Assembly (NCBI GenBank): GCA_964598235.1
Contig: CAZRAY010000038.1
Coordinates: 1 to 17,767, forward strand
DNA: 17,767 bases
Origin: UBA652 sp964598235
Lineage (GTDB): Bacteria; Pseudomonadota; Gammaproteobacteria; Nitrosococcales; Methylophagaceae
Direction: 5' to 3'
Shown: positions 8,564-15,232 of the stretch, piece after piece
How the letters are laid out: every line of letters starts with the position of its first letter
Position numbering within the stretch: position 1 is the first letter of the stretch
Program-made: the position numbers and the translations under genes
Notes under the pieces: generated by a model
The model's database searches: none
The model's input: the letters and a program-made list of their open reading frames with translations, nothing else
What the model was told of the DNA's origin: nothing

Positions 8564-9399
8564 AAAACTGGCCGGCGCCTGCCAAACTTAATTTATTCTT
8601 GCATATTACGGGTCAGCGAGCGGATGGCTATCATGAATTGCAAACGGTGTTTCAATTCTTATCTGTAGGTGACACGCTTCAGTTTGAAATAACAGAGAGT
8701 GCTGATGTTCGCTTATTGACCCCCGTTGAAGGCGTTGCCAATGCAGACAATCTTGTGCTGCGTGCCGCAATCTGCTTGCAAGAGCAGGCCAATGTAAAAC
8801 AAGGCGTCAAAATCTCGTTGGATAAGCAATTACCAATGGGGGGGGGATTAGGCGGTGGTAGCTCGAATGCAGCAACCACATTGGTCGCTTTAAACCAACT
8901 CTGGCAGGCAGGCTTAAGCATTGATGAATTAGCCGAGTTAGGGCTTGCTTTGGGCGCAGACGTGCCTATTTTTGTGCGCGGAAATGCCGCATGGGCGGAA
9001 GGCGTGGGAGAGAAACTATCACCCATAAACCCGCCAGAGCCTTGGTATGTCGTCATTTCGCCGTCTTGCAGTGTTTCCACTGCGGAAGTGTTTGCCGATG
9101 AAGGTTTGACACGGGATTGCCCGCGTATCACAATGTCGCGCTTCCTTTCGGGGGAAGGCAGTAATATTTTTGAAGCGGTGGTAACAAAACACTATCCCGC
9201 AGTCGCCGAAGCGTTGGCGTGGTTAGCACAGTTTGGCGATGCGAGAATGACCGGCACAGGCGCATGTGTTTTTGTCGGCTTTGAAGATCGAGCGAAGGCA
9301 GTGCAAGTGTTTGCGTCAAGGCCATCGCATTGGCAAGGTTTTGTGGCTAAAGGCTGCAATCGTTCAGATTTATATATGTCTGGCATTGTGATAAGTTAG
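8545..9399 (+). CDS. ispE: 4-diphosphocytidyl-2-C-methyl-D-erythritol kinase
   Basis: IspE phosphorylates the 2-hydroxyl of CDP-methylerythritol in the MEP isoprenoid pathway. The 284-residue GHMP kinase has NWPAPAKLNLFLHITGQR at the N-terminus (Lys14 equals the catalytic Lys10 of E. coli), the ATP-binding glycine loop MGGGLGGGSSNAA at 98-110, Asp139 in LGADVPIF as catalytic base, and the C-terminal GTGACVF motif. The ATG at 8545 lies inside lolB. It gives an N-terminus only four residues longer than E. coli up to the conserved Lys, so it is probably correct, with only a weak ribosome binding site. A run of nine G lies in the glycine-loop codons. Confidence 0.96.
   Translation: MAIGSVKNWPAPAKLNLFLHITGQRADGYHELQTVFQFLSVGDTLQFEITESADVRLLTPVEGVANADNLVLRAAICLQEQANVKQGVKISLDKQLPMGGGLGGGSSNAATTLVALNQLWQAGLSIDELAELGLALGADVPIFVRGNAAWAEGVGEKLSPINPPEPWYVVISPSCSVSTAEVFADEGLTRDCPRITMSRFLSGEGSNIFEAVVTKHYPAVAEALAWLAQFGDARMTGTGACVFVGFEDRAKAVQVFASRPSHWQGFVAKGCNRSDLYMSGIVIS
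8838..8846 (+). repeat. Nine-G homopolymer inside ispE
   Basis: Nine consecutive G span the last base of a Met codon and three Gly codons of the IspE ATP-binding loop. The reading frame is intact. Synonymous Gly codons could have avoided the run, and it is the longest G run seen in the window. Confidence 0.95.
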
Positions 9400-9454
9400 C
9401 AACAAAAATAAGTCAGCAGGATGGCACTGCATAATGTAAAATACGTTTTTTTGT

Positions 9455-9529
9455 TGGGGTATGGCCAAGCGGTTAAGGCACAAGGTTTTGATCCTTGCAT
9501 CCCAGGTTCGAATCCTGGTACCCCAGCCA
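9455..9529 (+). tRNA. tRNA-Gln (TTG anticodon)
   Basis: The 75-base sequence folds as a complete cloverleaf. The acceptor stem TGGGGTA (9455-9461) pairs with TACCCCA (9519-9525), followed by G73 and an encoded CCA at 9527-9529. The anticodon stem CAAGG/CCTTG encloses loop TTTTGAT with anticodon TTG at 9488-9490, reading CAA and also CAG by wobble. The T arm is CCAGG-TTCGAAT-CCTGG. It closely resembles E. coli tRNA-Gln. It sits between ispE and prs, as in Pseudomonas, and may be co-transcribed with prs, whose start is about 25 bases downstream. Confidence 0.98.
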
Positions 9530-9553
9530 TTTTTCTTTTGCTACATAGCCCCG

Positions 9554-10555
9554 ATGAGAGCAGACACCGTGAAAAGAAAACGCCCCCTCAAGATAGAAGC
9601 GAATGCGAACGATGATCGCATGATGGTATTTAGCGGCAACGCGAATCCACAGCTTGCAAAAAATATCGCAAAATCCCTCAAAACACGCTTAGGCAAAGCC
9701 ACGGTTGAAACCTTCAGCGATGGCGAAATCATGGTTGAGATCCTTGATAATGTGCGGGGAAAAGACGTTTTTATTGTGCAACCGACCTGTATGCCAACCA
9801 ATCATAGTTTAATGGAATTGATGGTGATGACGGATGCGATTCGTCGGGCATCAGCCTATCGGATCACGCATGTTATTCCTTATTTTGGTTATGCTCGCCA
9901 AGATCGCCGACCGCGTTCAGCACGGGTAGCGATTACCGCAAAAGTGGTTGCCAATATGTTAACGGGCGCAGGCGCAGATCGGGTGTTAACGCTAGATTTA
10001 CATGCAGATCAAATTCAAGGATTCTTCGATTGCCCTGTTGATAATATCTATGCTTCTCCTGTTTTATTGGGTGATATTTGGCGTCATAAATATGATAATT
10101 TAATGGTGGTGTCGCCTGATATTGGTGGTGTGGTGCGTGCGCGTGCTGTGGCCAAGCATTTGGATGTTGATTTAGCGATTATTGATAAACGTCGGCCACA
10201 GCCTAATGAAGCGAAAGTGATGAATATTATTGGTGATGTGAAAGACCGTGTGTGTGTGTTGATCGATGATATGGTTGATACGGCAGGCACTTTATGCGCC
10301 GCCGCTGCCGCGTTAAAAGAAGCCGGTGCAGCGCAGGTCGTTGCGTATTGCACGCATGGCGTATTATCAGGCGCGGCGATCGATAATTTGAATCGCTCGG
10401 TGTTGGATGAATTGGTGATAACAGATACGATTCCATTACAAATGGACGCACAAGCCTGCGATAAAATACGCGTATTAAGCGTAGCTGAAATGTTGGCAGA
10501 AGCGATGCATCGGATTAGTACAGAGGAATCCGTTAGTTCGCTTTATATGGACTAG
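9554..10555 (+). CDS. prs: Ribose-phosphate pyrophosphokinase
   Basis: Prs makes PRPP from ribose 5-phosphate and ATP, feeding nucleotide, histidine, tryptophan and NAD synthesis. Motifs are all present: VFSGNANPQLAKNIA and FSDGE near the N-terminus, PYFGYARQDRRPRSARV, LDLHADQIQGFFDCPVDN, VVSPDIGGVVRARAVAK, IDKRRPQPN, and the PRPP loop VLIDDMVDTAGTL. The open frame extends back into the tRNA gene, so the upstream ATG at 9461 is not credible. Three starts remain: ATG 9554 (333 residues, used here), GTG 9569 with GAGAG 8 bases upstream, and ATG 9620 (311 residues, closest to the usual 310-320 but beginning at the first conserved strand). None has a strong Shine-Dalgarno. The basic stretch KRKRPLK before residue 20 would be unusual if translated. 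Confidence 0.95.
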   Translation: MRADTVKRKRPLKIEANANDDRMMVFSGNANPQLAKNIAKSLKTRLGKATVETFSDGEIMVEILDNVRGKDVFIVQPTCMPTNHSLMELMVMTDAIRRASAYRITHVIPYFGYARQDRRPRSARVAITAKVVANMLTGAGADRVLTLDLHADQIQGFFDCPVDNIYASPVLLGDIWRHKYDNLMVVSPDIGGVVRARAVAKHLDVDLAIIDKRRPQPNEAKVMNIIGDVKDRVCVLIDDMVDTAGTLCAAAAALKEAGAAQVVAYCTHGVLSGAAIDNLNRSVLDELVITDTIPLQMDAQACDKIRVLSVAEMLAEAMHRISTEESVSSLYMD

Positions 10556-10575
10556 ATTTTTAGCGCTGAATTTTT

Positions 10576-11427
10576 ATGCTTACATTTATGAAGGAACGTA
10601 AAATAAAATCTATATTGTTAGTAAACATAATTCTATTATGTTTACCCATATCGCAAATACAAGCAGAGATAAGATGTTCTGAAGATACAGTTTGTATTGA
10701 AACTAAGATCGACGGGGATAAAATTCTTTTTTATGCCTCTAACAAAAAGACCCCCATGGTTTCTGTCAAGATCGATGTAAGTCATTCAGGCATGCGTGCT
10801 TCTAGCGATTTACCAGCAAAATTTATTTTGGAAGGAAAAGAGGAGCGGTTTATATTTTCCTTGGGGCATGGGGAAAAAGCATGGCGGTATAATTACCACT
10901 ATGATTGGTCGAGGGGAGATTATACGGCGAAACATAATGAAAATTATATCTATGCTTTGCCTTATGCCAAGGGAAGTGAATTTGAAGTTGGCCAATCCTG
11001 TAATGGTGATTTTTCACATTTTGATACGGCACAGTATGCCATTGATTTTAAATTACCCATAAACACACCCGTGCATGCCGCTAGAGGAGGAAAGGTTGTT
11101 GGAATCAAGCATGATTCATCTTCTGGCGGGCCATCAAAATCTTATGTAAATGATGGGAATCACGTAATAATTGAGCACCCTGATAGAACACTTGGTGAGT
11201 ATGTACATCTTAAGTTAGACGGTGCCACGGCCTCCTTGGGTCAAGACGTTAAAAAGGGTGACTTAATTGGTTATTCAGGCAATACAGGGTATTCAAATGG
11301 GCCTCATCTTCATTTTATTGTAAGAACTGCAAATGAGGAGGGAAAAGGGGTTTCATTTGTGGCGCCATTTGCAACAAATAAGGGCGTGGTTAACTGCCCT
11401 CAGAAAGACACATTTCTGCGCCACTAA
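10576..11427 (+). CDS. M23-family peptidase-like protein, secreted
   Basis: The 283-residue protein has a signal peptide (basic MKERKIK, hydrophobic 12-25, cleavage after QIQA near residue 30). A beta-rich N-terminal region of unknown fold covers about 31-135. The M23 (LytM/peptidoglycan endopeptidase) domain is at about 136-270: YAIDFKLPINTPVHAARGGKVV, NHVIIEHPDRTLGEYVHL, GQDVKKGDLIGYSGNTGYS and GPHLHFIV. Zinc-site residues seen are Asp157 and the His of HLH (244/246), with His211 as a likely catalytic residue. The first ligand of the HxxxD motif is Gln153 here. ATG 10588 (residue 5) is an alternative start that fits the signal peptide well; neither start has a ribosome binding site. The gene is visibly AT-richer than its neighbours and interrupts the usual prs-ctc adjacency, so it may be a later insertion. 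It could cut peptidoglycan crosslinks, or act without catalysis. Confidence 0.85.
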   Translation: MLTFMKERKIKSILLVNIILLCLPISQIQAEIRCSEDTVCIETKIDGDKILFYASNKKTPMVSVKIDVSHSGMRASSDLPAKFILEGKEERFIFSLGHGEKAWRYNYHYDWSRGDYTAKHNENYIYALPYAKGSEFEVGQSCNGDFSHFDTAQYAIDFKLPINTPVHAARGGKVVGIKHDSSSGGPSKSYVNDGNHVIIEHPDRTLGEYVHLKLDGATASLGQDVKKGDLIGYSGNTGYSNGPHLHFIVRTANEEGKGVSFVAPFATNKGVVNCPQKDTFLRH

Positions 11428-11482
11428 ATTTAGTCGGCTAGGTGAATTTAAGGCTTAGCAAGAATTTAATCAGGAATCATTG

Positions 11483-11488
11483 TATAAT
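11483..11488 (+). promoter_or_regulatory. Candidate -10 box for ctc
   Basis: TATAAT lies 103 bases before the ctc start and 55 bases after the M23 gene. Transcription would begin near 11494, right where a strong hairpin begins. No good -35 hexamer is found at 16-19 bases spacing. This promoter would let ctc be expressed independently of prs and the M23 gene. Confidence 0.5.
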
Positions 11489-11492
11489 ATTT

Positions 11493-11575
11493 GGTTCGCC
11501 GCAAGATTATGTGCGGCATATGGGTCGAACCTGGTCGCGGGGGAGACAATTATCACAAGCTGTTTAACAGCTTGT
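11493..11575 (+). promoter_or_regulatory. Structured 5' leader of ctc (two hairpins)
   Basis: Hairpin 1: GGTTCGCCGCA (11493-11503) pairs with TGCGG (11512-11516) and, after a 9-base bulge, CGAACC (11526-11531). Hairpin 2: ACAAGCTG (11555-11562) pairs perfectly with CAGCTTGT (11568-11575) around loop TTTAA and is followed by CTTTT. That resembles an intrinsic terminator, but the ctc Shine-Dalgarno GGAG (11581-11584) comes only 6 bases later. E. coli rplY is known to be autoregulated through its leader; this could be an equivalent element. I saw no clear copy of the 5S rRNA loop E sequence bound by L25, so the ligand is unknown. Confidence 0.5.
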
Positions 11576-11591
11576 CTTTTGGAGAAGTGAA

Positions 11592-12305
11592 ATGAAAAAC
11601 ATTTATGAAGTAGCAGCTGATCTGCGTACTGACAGTGGAAAGGGTGCGAGCCGCCGACTACGTCATGCGGGCAAAGTACCAGCGATCATGTATGGTGGCG
11701 GCGATGAGCCAATGTCAATCGAATTGGATCACAATAAATTTATCCGTCATCTAGCAGAAGAGTCGTTTTATGCGCATATCTTGACTGTTGTTGTTGATGG
11801 CAAAAAAAGCAAAGTAATCTTAAAAGATTTACAACGTCACCCAACCAGCGATGTGAGAATCATGCATGCTGATTTCTTACGCATTAACGCGAACGAAAAA
11901 CTCACAATGACAATCCAGCTTCACTTTACAGGTGAAGATGATGCGCCTGGCGTGAAACTAGAAGGTGGTGTGTTCTCGCATCTGAGTAACGATATTGAAA
12001 TCATTTGTTTACCTGCAGATTTACCAGAATATATCGAAATTGATGCATCAGGAATGGCCTTGGGCGATAGTGTTCACTTTACTGATATTAAACTGCCAGA
12101 AGGCGTTGAAATCGTCGCATTAACACATGGTGATCATGGTGAAGAATTAGAAGAAGGTGCGCGCTATTCATTCGACCAAGCGGTATTGAGCTTACATGCT
12201 CCGGTTGTGATTGTTGAAGAGGAAGAAGAAGTTGAAGCGGTAGAAGGCGAAGAGGGTGAAGCAGCTGAAGGTGAAGGTGCTGCTGAGGAAGCCTCAGAAG
12301 ACTAG
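11592..12305 (+). CDS. rplY: 50S ribosomal protein L25/general stress protein Ctc
   Basis: L25 binds 5S rRNA in the large subunit. The 237-residue protein is the long Ctc form: an N-terminal L25 domain at about 1-95 (RTDSGKGASRRLRHAGKVPAIMYG, VILKDLQRHPTSDVRIMHADFLRI) and a C-terminal TL5-type beta domain at about 100-205 (GVKLEGGVFSHLSNDIEIICLPADLPEYIEIDASGM is split here over 120-160). It ends in a strongly acidic Glu/Ala/Gly tail from about residue 207. E. coli has only the short form. The ATG has GGAG 7 bases upstream. A structured leader and its own -10 box precede it. It is followed by pth and ychF on the same strand. Confidence 0.96.
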   Translation: MKNIYEVAADLRTDSGKGASRRLRHAGKVPAIMYGGGDEPMSIELDHNKFIRHLAEESFYAHILTVVVDGKKSKVILKDLQRHPTSDVRIMHADFLRINANEKLTMTIQLHFTGEDDAPGVKLEGGVFSHLSNDIEIICLPADLPEYIEIDASGMALGDSVHFTDIKLPEGVEIVALTHGDHGEELEEGARYSFDQAVLSLHAPVVIVEEEEEVEAVEGEEGEAAEGEGAAEEASED

Positions 12306-12315
12306 AACAGTCTTC
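12297..12315 (+). repeat. Hairpin over the ctc stop codon
   Basis: GAAGACT (12297-12303) and AGTCTTC (12309-12315) are perfect reverse complements around a 5-base loop, and the ctc TAG stop lies inside. No T-run follows, so it is not an ordinary terminator. It ends 7 bases before the pth Shine-Dalgarno and might tune ctc-pth coupling or RNA processing; chance is possible. Confidence 0.45.
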
Positions 12316-12332
12316 GGCGCTTGGAGTCTGAT

Positions 12333-12923
12333 ATGGCAAGTTGGTTAATTGCTGGGCTAGGAAATCCGGGCGCGCAGTATGAACAGACCCGACATAATGT
12401 CGGGTTTTGGTGGATTGACCAGTTGGCACATGATCTGGGGGTAACGTTTGCAAATAACGCCCGATTTCATGGCCAACTGGCAACCACTACGATGACTATT
12501 GGTGGCGATCAATCAAATAAAATCTATTTATTGAAACCATCCGTGTTTATGAATCGCAGCGGTCAATCTGTTGCGGCATTAGCAAATTTTTATAAAATTC
12601 CCGAAGACCATATTTTGGTGATCCATGATGAACTGGATCTACCTGTGGAAACCGTACGCTTAAAGCGGGGTGGTGGCCATGGTGGCCATAATGGATTGCG
12701 CGATATTATCGCGCAGCTGGGCAACAAAAACTTTCTGCGCTGCCGCATAGGTATCGGCCATCCAGGCAATAGTCGGCAAGTATCTGATTATGTATTGAGT
12801 AAGCCGTCGCAGTCTGATCGTGAGGCAATGATGGCGGGCATAAATGCATCGTTGGCAGTATTGCCAGACGCGTTATCTGGCGATTTAGAAAAAGCGATGA
12901 ATACACTACACACAAAGGATTAA
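12333..12923 (+). CDS. pth: Peptidyl-tRNA hydrolase
   Basis: Pth frees tRNA from peptidyl-tRNA that drops off ribosomes. With the ATG at 12333 the protein has 196 residues, near E. coli's 194. Catalytic and binding residues are visible: Asn11 in GLGNPGAQY, His21 in TRHNVGFWW, Asn74 in KPSVFMNRSG, Asp99 in IHDELDLP, and Asn120 in GGGHGGHNGLRDI. An in-frame TTG at 12321 would add four residues, but GGAG at 12323-12326 is correctly placed 6 bases before the ATG at 12333 and lies within that extension, so 12333 is preferred. The stop is 3 bases before the ychF start. Confidence 0.97.
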   Translation: MASWLIAGLGNPGAQYEQTRHNVGFWWIDQLAHDLGVTFANNARFHGQLATTTMTIGGDQSNKIYLLKPSVFMNRSGQSVAALANFYKIPEDHILVIHDELDLPVETVRLKRGGGHGGHNGLRDIIAQLGNKNFLRCRIGIGHPGNSRQVSDYVLSKPSQSDREAMMAGINASLAVLPDALSGDLEKAMNTLHTKD

Positions 12924-12926
12924 AAA

Positions 12927-14018
12927 ATGGGATTTAAATGTGGTATTGTTGGCCTGCCCAACGTTGGCAAATCAACCTTATTTAATGCGCTGACACAAGC
13001 GGGTATCGAAGCACAAAATTATCCGTTTTGTACCATTGAACCGAATGTGGGTATCGTGCCCGTACCCGATCCCAGAATGGATGCCTTGGCTGATATTGTG
13101 CAGCCCAAGCGAGTATTGCCCACCACGATGGAATTTGTTGATATTGCAGGCTTGGTTGCTGGCGCTTCCAAAGGCGAAGGCTTGGGTAATAAATTCCTGG
13201 CTAATATTCGCGAAACCGATGCGATTGCTCATGTAGTGCGCTGTTTTGAAGATGAAAATGTGGTGCATGTAGCGGGTAAGATTTCGCCATTAGATGATAT
13301 TGAAGTGATTAATACCGAATTGGCATTGGCCGATTTAGAAGCCATTGAACGCGCAGCAATAAAAGCAGCGCGCGATGCCAAAGGCGGCGATAAAGTGGCG
13401 AAGGCGCGCGTGACTTTATTTGAAATCCTGCGCGCACAATTAGATGAAGGTAAGCCTGTTCGGGCCCTAGATCTAGATGAAGATGATGTGGCGTTATTGA
13501 ATGAAGTGCATTTGCTGACAATTAAGCCGACCATGTATATCGCCAATGTGGCAGAAGATGGCTTTGAAAATAATCCATTTTTAGATTTAGTGGTTGATTT
13601 AGCCAAAAAAGAAGGCGCCCAAGTGGTCGCGATTTGTGCTGCCATTGAATCTGAAATTGCGGAACTGGAAGAGGCTGAAAAAATCGAATTTTTGGCTGAA
13701 TTAGGTCAAGAGGAGCCAGGCTTAAACCGGGTTATCCGCAGTGGCTATTCGCTGCTTGATTTACATACTTACTTTACCGCAGGTGTACAAGAAGTGCGTG
13801 CTTGGACAGTGCGTATTGGTGCCACCGCACCCCAAGGTGCGGGCGTTATCCATACTGATTTCGAAAAGGGATTTATTCGAGCTGAAGTGATGTCTTATAA
13901 TGACTTTGTTGAATATAACGGCGAGCAAGGCGCGAAAGATGCCGGTAAATGGCGGTTAGAAGGCAAAGATTATATTATTGCCGACGGCGATGTGATGCAC
14001 TTTAGATTTAATGTCTAG
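12927..14018 (+). CDS. ychF: Ribosome-binding ATPase YchF (Obg family)
   Basis: YchF (OLA1 homologue) is an Obg-family P-loop protein that prefers ATP over GTP and binds ribosomes; in E. coli it is redox-linked and inhibits catalase. The 363-residue length is standard. The P-loop is GLPNVGKST at 9-17, G3 is VDIAGLVAGASKGEGLGN near 71-88, and ANVAEDGFENNP supplies the G4-position residues. Cys35 in YPFCTIEPN, the redox-sensitive residue of E. coli, is conserved. A coiled-coil insertion is followed by a C-terminal TGS domain (LLDLHTYFTAGVQEVRAWTV to DGDVMHFRFNV). AAGGA 8 bases upstream supports the start. The pth-ychF pair is widely conserved. Confidence 0.97.
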   Translation: MGFKCGIVGLPNVGKSTLFNALTQAGIEAQNYPFCTIEPNVGIVPVPDPRMDALADIVQPKRVLPTTMEFVDIAGLVAGASKGEGLGNKFLANIRETDAIAHVVRCFEDENVVHVAGKISPLDDIEVINTELALADLEAIERAAIKAARDAKGGDKVAKARVTLFEILRAQLDEGKPVRALDLDEDDVALLNEVHLLTIKPTMYIANVAEDGFENNPFLDLVVDLAKKEGAQVVAICAAIESEIAELEEAEKIEFLAELGQEEPGLNRVIRSGYSLLDLHTYFTAGVQEVRAWTVRIGATAPQGAGVIHTDFEKGFIRAEVMSYNDFVEYNGEQGAKDAGKWRLEGKDYIIADGDVMHFRFNV

Positions 14019-14139
14019 CACGCCCGTTTTTGCCTTGCCCTGACGAGAAATCTGAATGGGCTCTTTTTGGATTTACAGCAAACGGAAACAAAACCGGTTA
14101 TCTCGACCACTCTATGCTCCTGCACATCACCGTAGTGGA

Positions 14140-14165
14140 GAGATCTTAAAATTTTAACGAGATCT
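14140..14165. promoter_or_regulatory. Compound palindrome upstream of pldA
   Basis: GAGATCT occurs twice, at 14140-14146 and 14159-14165, each containing the palindrome AGATCT. Between them is a perfect 12-base palindrome TTAAAATTTTAA (14146-14157) that includes a TAAAAT -10-like hexamer. A weaker stem (ATCTC/GAGAT plus CCACT/AGTGG, 14100-14144) lies just upstream. It ends 11 bases before pldA and could be an operator or promoter element; no binding protein can be named. Confidence 0.35.
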
Positions 14166-14176
14166 ATGAGGCAATT

Positions 14177-15232
14177 ATGAAAAGATTTTTTTCAATATTT
14201 ATTGTGCTGGTATCAGCACCAACAACCGCACAAGCGATGTCAGAAATTGACCGCTGCGTGTCTGCAGCAACCTTAACGGCCGAAGACAGTATCACACTAG
14301 GCGAATTACGCCAGAACTGCCAGCGAGAGCAGGCACTATCCGTTGCCGAAATAGAAGCAGTGCAGACATCAACAGAGGCATTAGAAGAGATTGCGCCGAT
14401 TACCGTTGCCGAGGCAGAAGTGGCGGTATCCCCCACAGAATCAGCCATTGATCAGCGGATATTTTTTGAGCGAAAAGAAGGCTGGAATTCCTTTGTTTTA
14501 TTGCCCCATAAACCCAATTATCTGTTGATGAGCCATAACACGCAGCATCCCAATGAAGATCCTTTTAGACTTGCAGAACCCGATAAAGAGATTGATCTGC
14601 AGCATTTAGAAGCCAAATTTCAATTAAGCCTAAAATTGCCAGTAGCTCGCGGCTTAATCAACCATCATGGTGATCTGTATTTTGGGTACACCAACCGATC
14701 TTTTTGGCAGATCTTAAATAAAGATGATTCTTCGCCTTTCCGTGAAACCAATCATGAGCCTGAAGCATGGCTCTCGTTTAAAACAGATTTTAATATTTTG
14801 GGTTTACATAACTCTGTTATCCGCACGGGTTTCTCACATCAATCGAATGGGCGTTCCGGCAGCTTATCGCGTAGCTGGAATAGGGTCTATGCCGATTTTA
14901 TCTTAGAGCGTGGCAATGCTTATTTTTCCTTCAAACCGTGGTGGCGTGTGCCTGAAAGCAGAAAGGATGATGATAATCGGGATATTACCGATTATATGGG
15001 TAACTTTGAATTAAGAGGCCTCTATAAACATAAAAACCATAATTTTGATGCCATGCTCCGTCATGGTTTTGGTGAAAGTAAAACCTCGATCCAGATCGGC
15101 TGGAGCTTCCCAATCAATAAACGCGTGCGCGGCTATGCGCAGTGGTTTAATGGCTATGGTGAAAGCTTAATCGATTATGATTCTCGCTCAAATAGTATTG
15201 GGGTGGGGATTTTATTGAGTGATTGGTTATAG
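14177..15232 (+). CDS. pldA: Outer-membrane phospholipase A (OMPLA)
   Basis: OMPLA is a calcium-dependent dimeric beta-barrel that hydrolyses phospholipids misplaced in the outer leaflet. The 351-residue protein has a signal peptide (MKRFFSIFIVLVSAPTTAQA, cleavage near residue 20). The catalytic triad is conserved: His221 and Ser223 in TGFSHQSNGRSG, and Asn235 in SRSWNRVY (E. coli has H142, S144 and N156). Barrel strands follow, ending YGESLIDYDSRSNSIGVGI and a C-terminal aromatic-rich LLSDWL. It is about 60 residues longer than E. coli PldA because of an N-terminal extension at 21-90 with two Cys (27 and 48) that could form a disulfide. GAGG 5 bases before the ATG supports the start. The stop overlaps the convergent fic stop by 6 bases. 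Confidence 0.94.
   Translation: MKRFFSIFIVLVSAPTTAQAMSEIDRCVSAATLTAEDSITLGELRQNCQREQALSVAEIEAVQTSTEALEEIAPITVAEAEVAVSPTESAIDQRIFFERKEGWNSFVLLPHKPNYLLMSHNTQHPNEDPFRLAEPDKEIDLQHLEAKFQLSLKLPVARGLINHHGDLYFGYTNRSFWQILNKDDSSPFRETNHEPEAWLSFKTDFNILGLHNSVIRTGFSHQSNGRSGSLSRSWNRVYADFILERGNAYFSFKPWWRVPESRKDDDNRDITDYMGNFELRGLYKHKNHNFDAMLRHGFGESKTSIQIGWSFPINKRVRGYAQWFNGYGESLIDYDSRSNSIGVGILLSDWL

Noticed and set aside
9461..9553. prs extended upstream to an ATG at 9461
   Set aside because: That ATG is in the acceptor/D-arm region of tRNA-Gln and the translated tRNA segment has no counterpart in Prs proteins.
11493..11531. Leader hairpin as a 5S rRNA loop E mimic for L25
   Set aside because: I could not find the paired purine-rich loop E sequences in it; kept only as an unassigned structured leader.
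12321..12332. pth starting at TTG 12321
   Set aside because: The proper Shine-Dalgarno GGAG lies inside the extension and 6 bases before the ATG at 12333.
14037..14068. Possible intrinsic terminator after ychF (GCCC, GGGC, then TCTTTTT)
   Set aside because: The stem is only 4 base pairs with an 18-19 base loop, too weak to call, although the T-run is suggestive.
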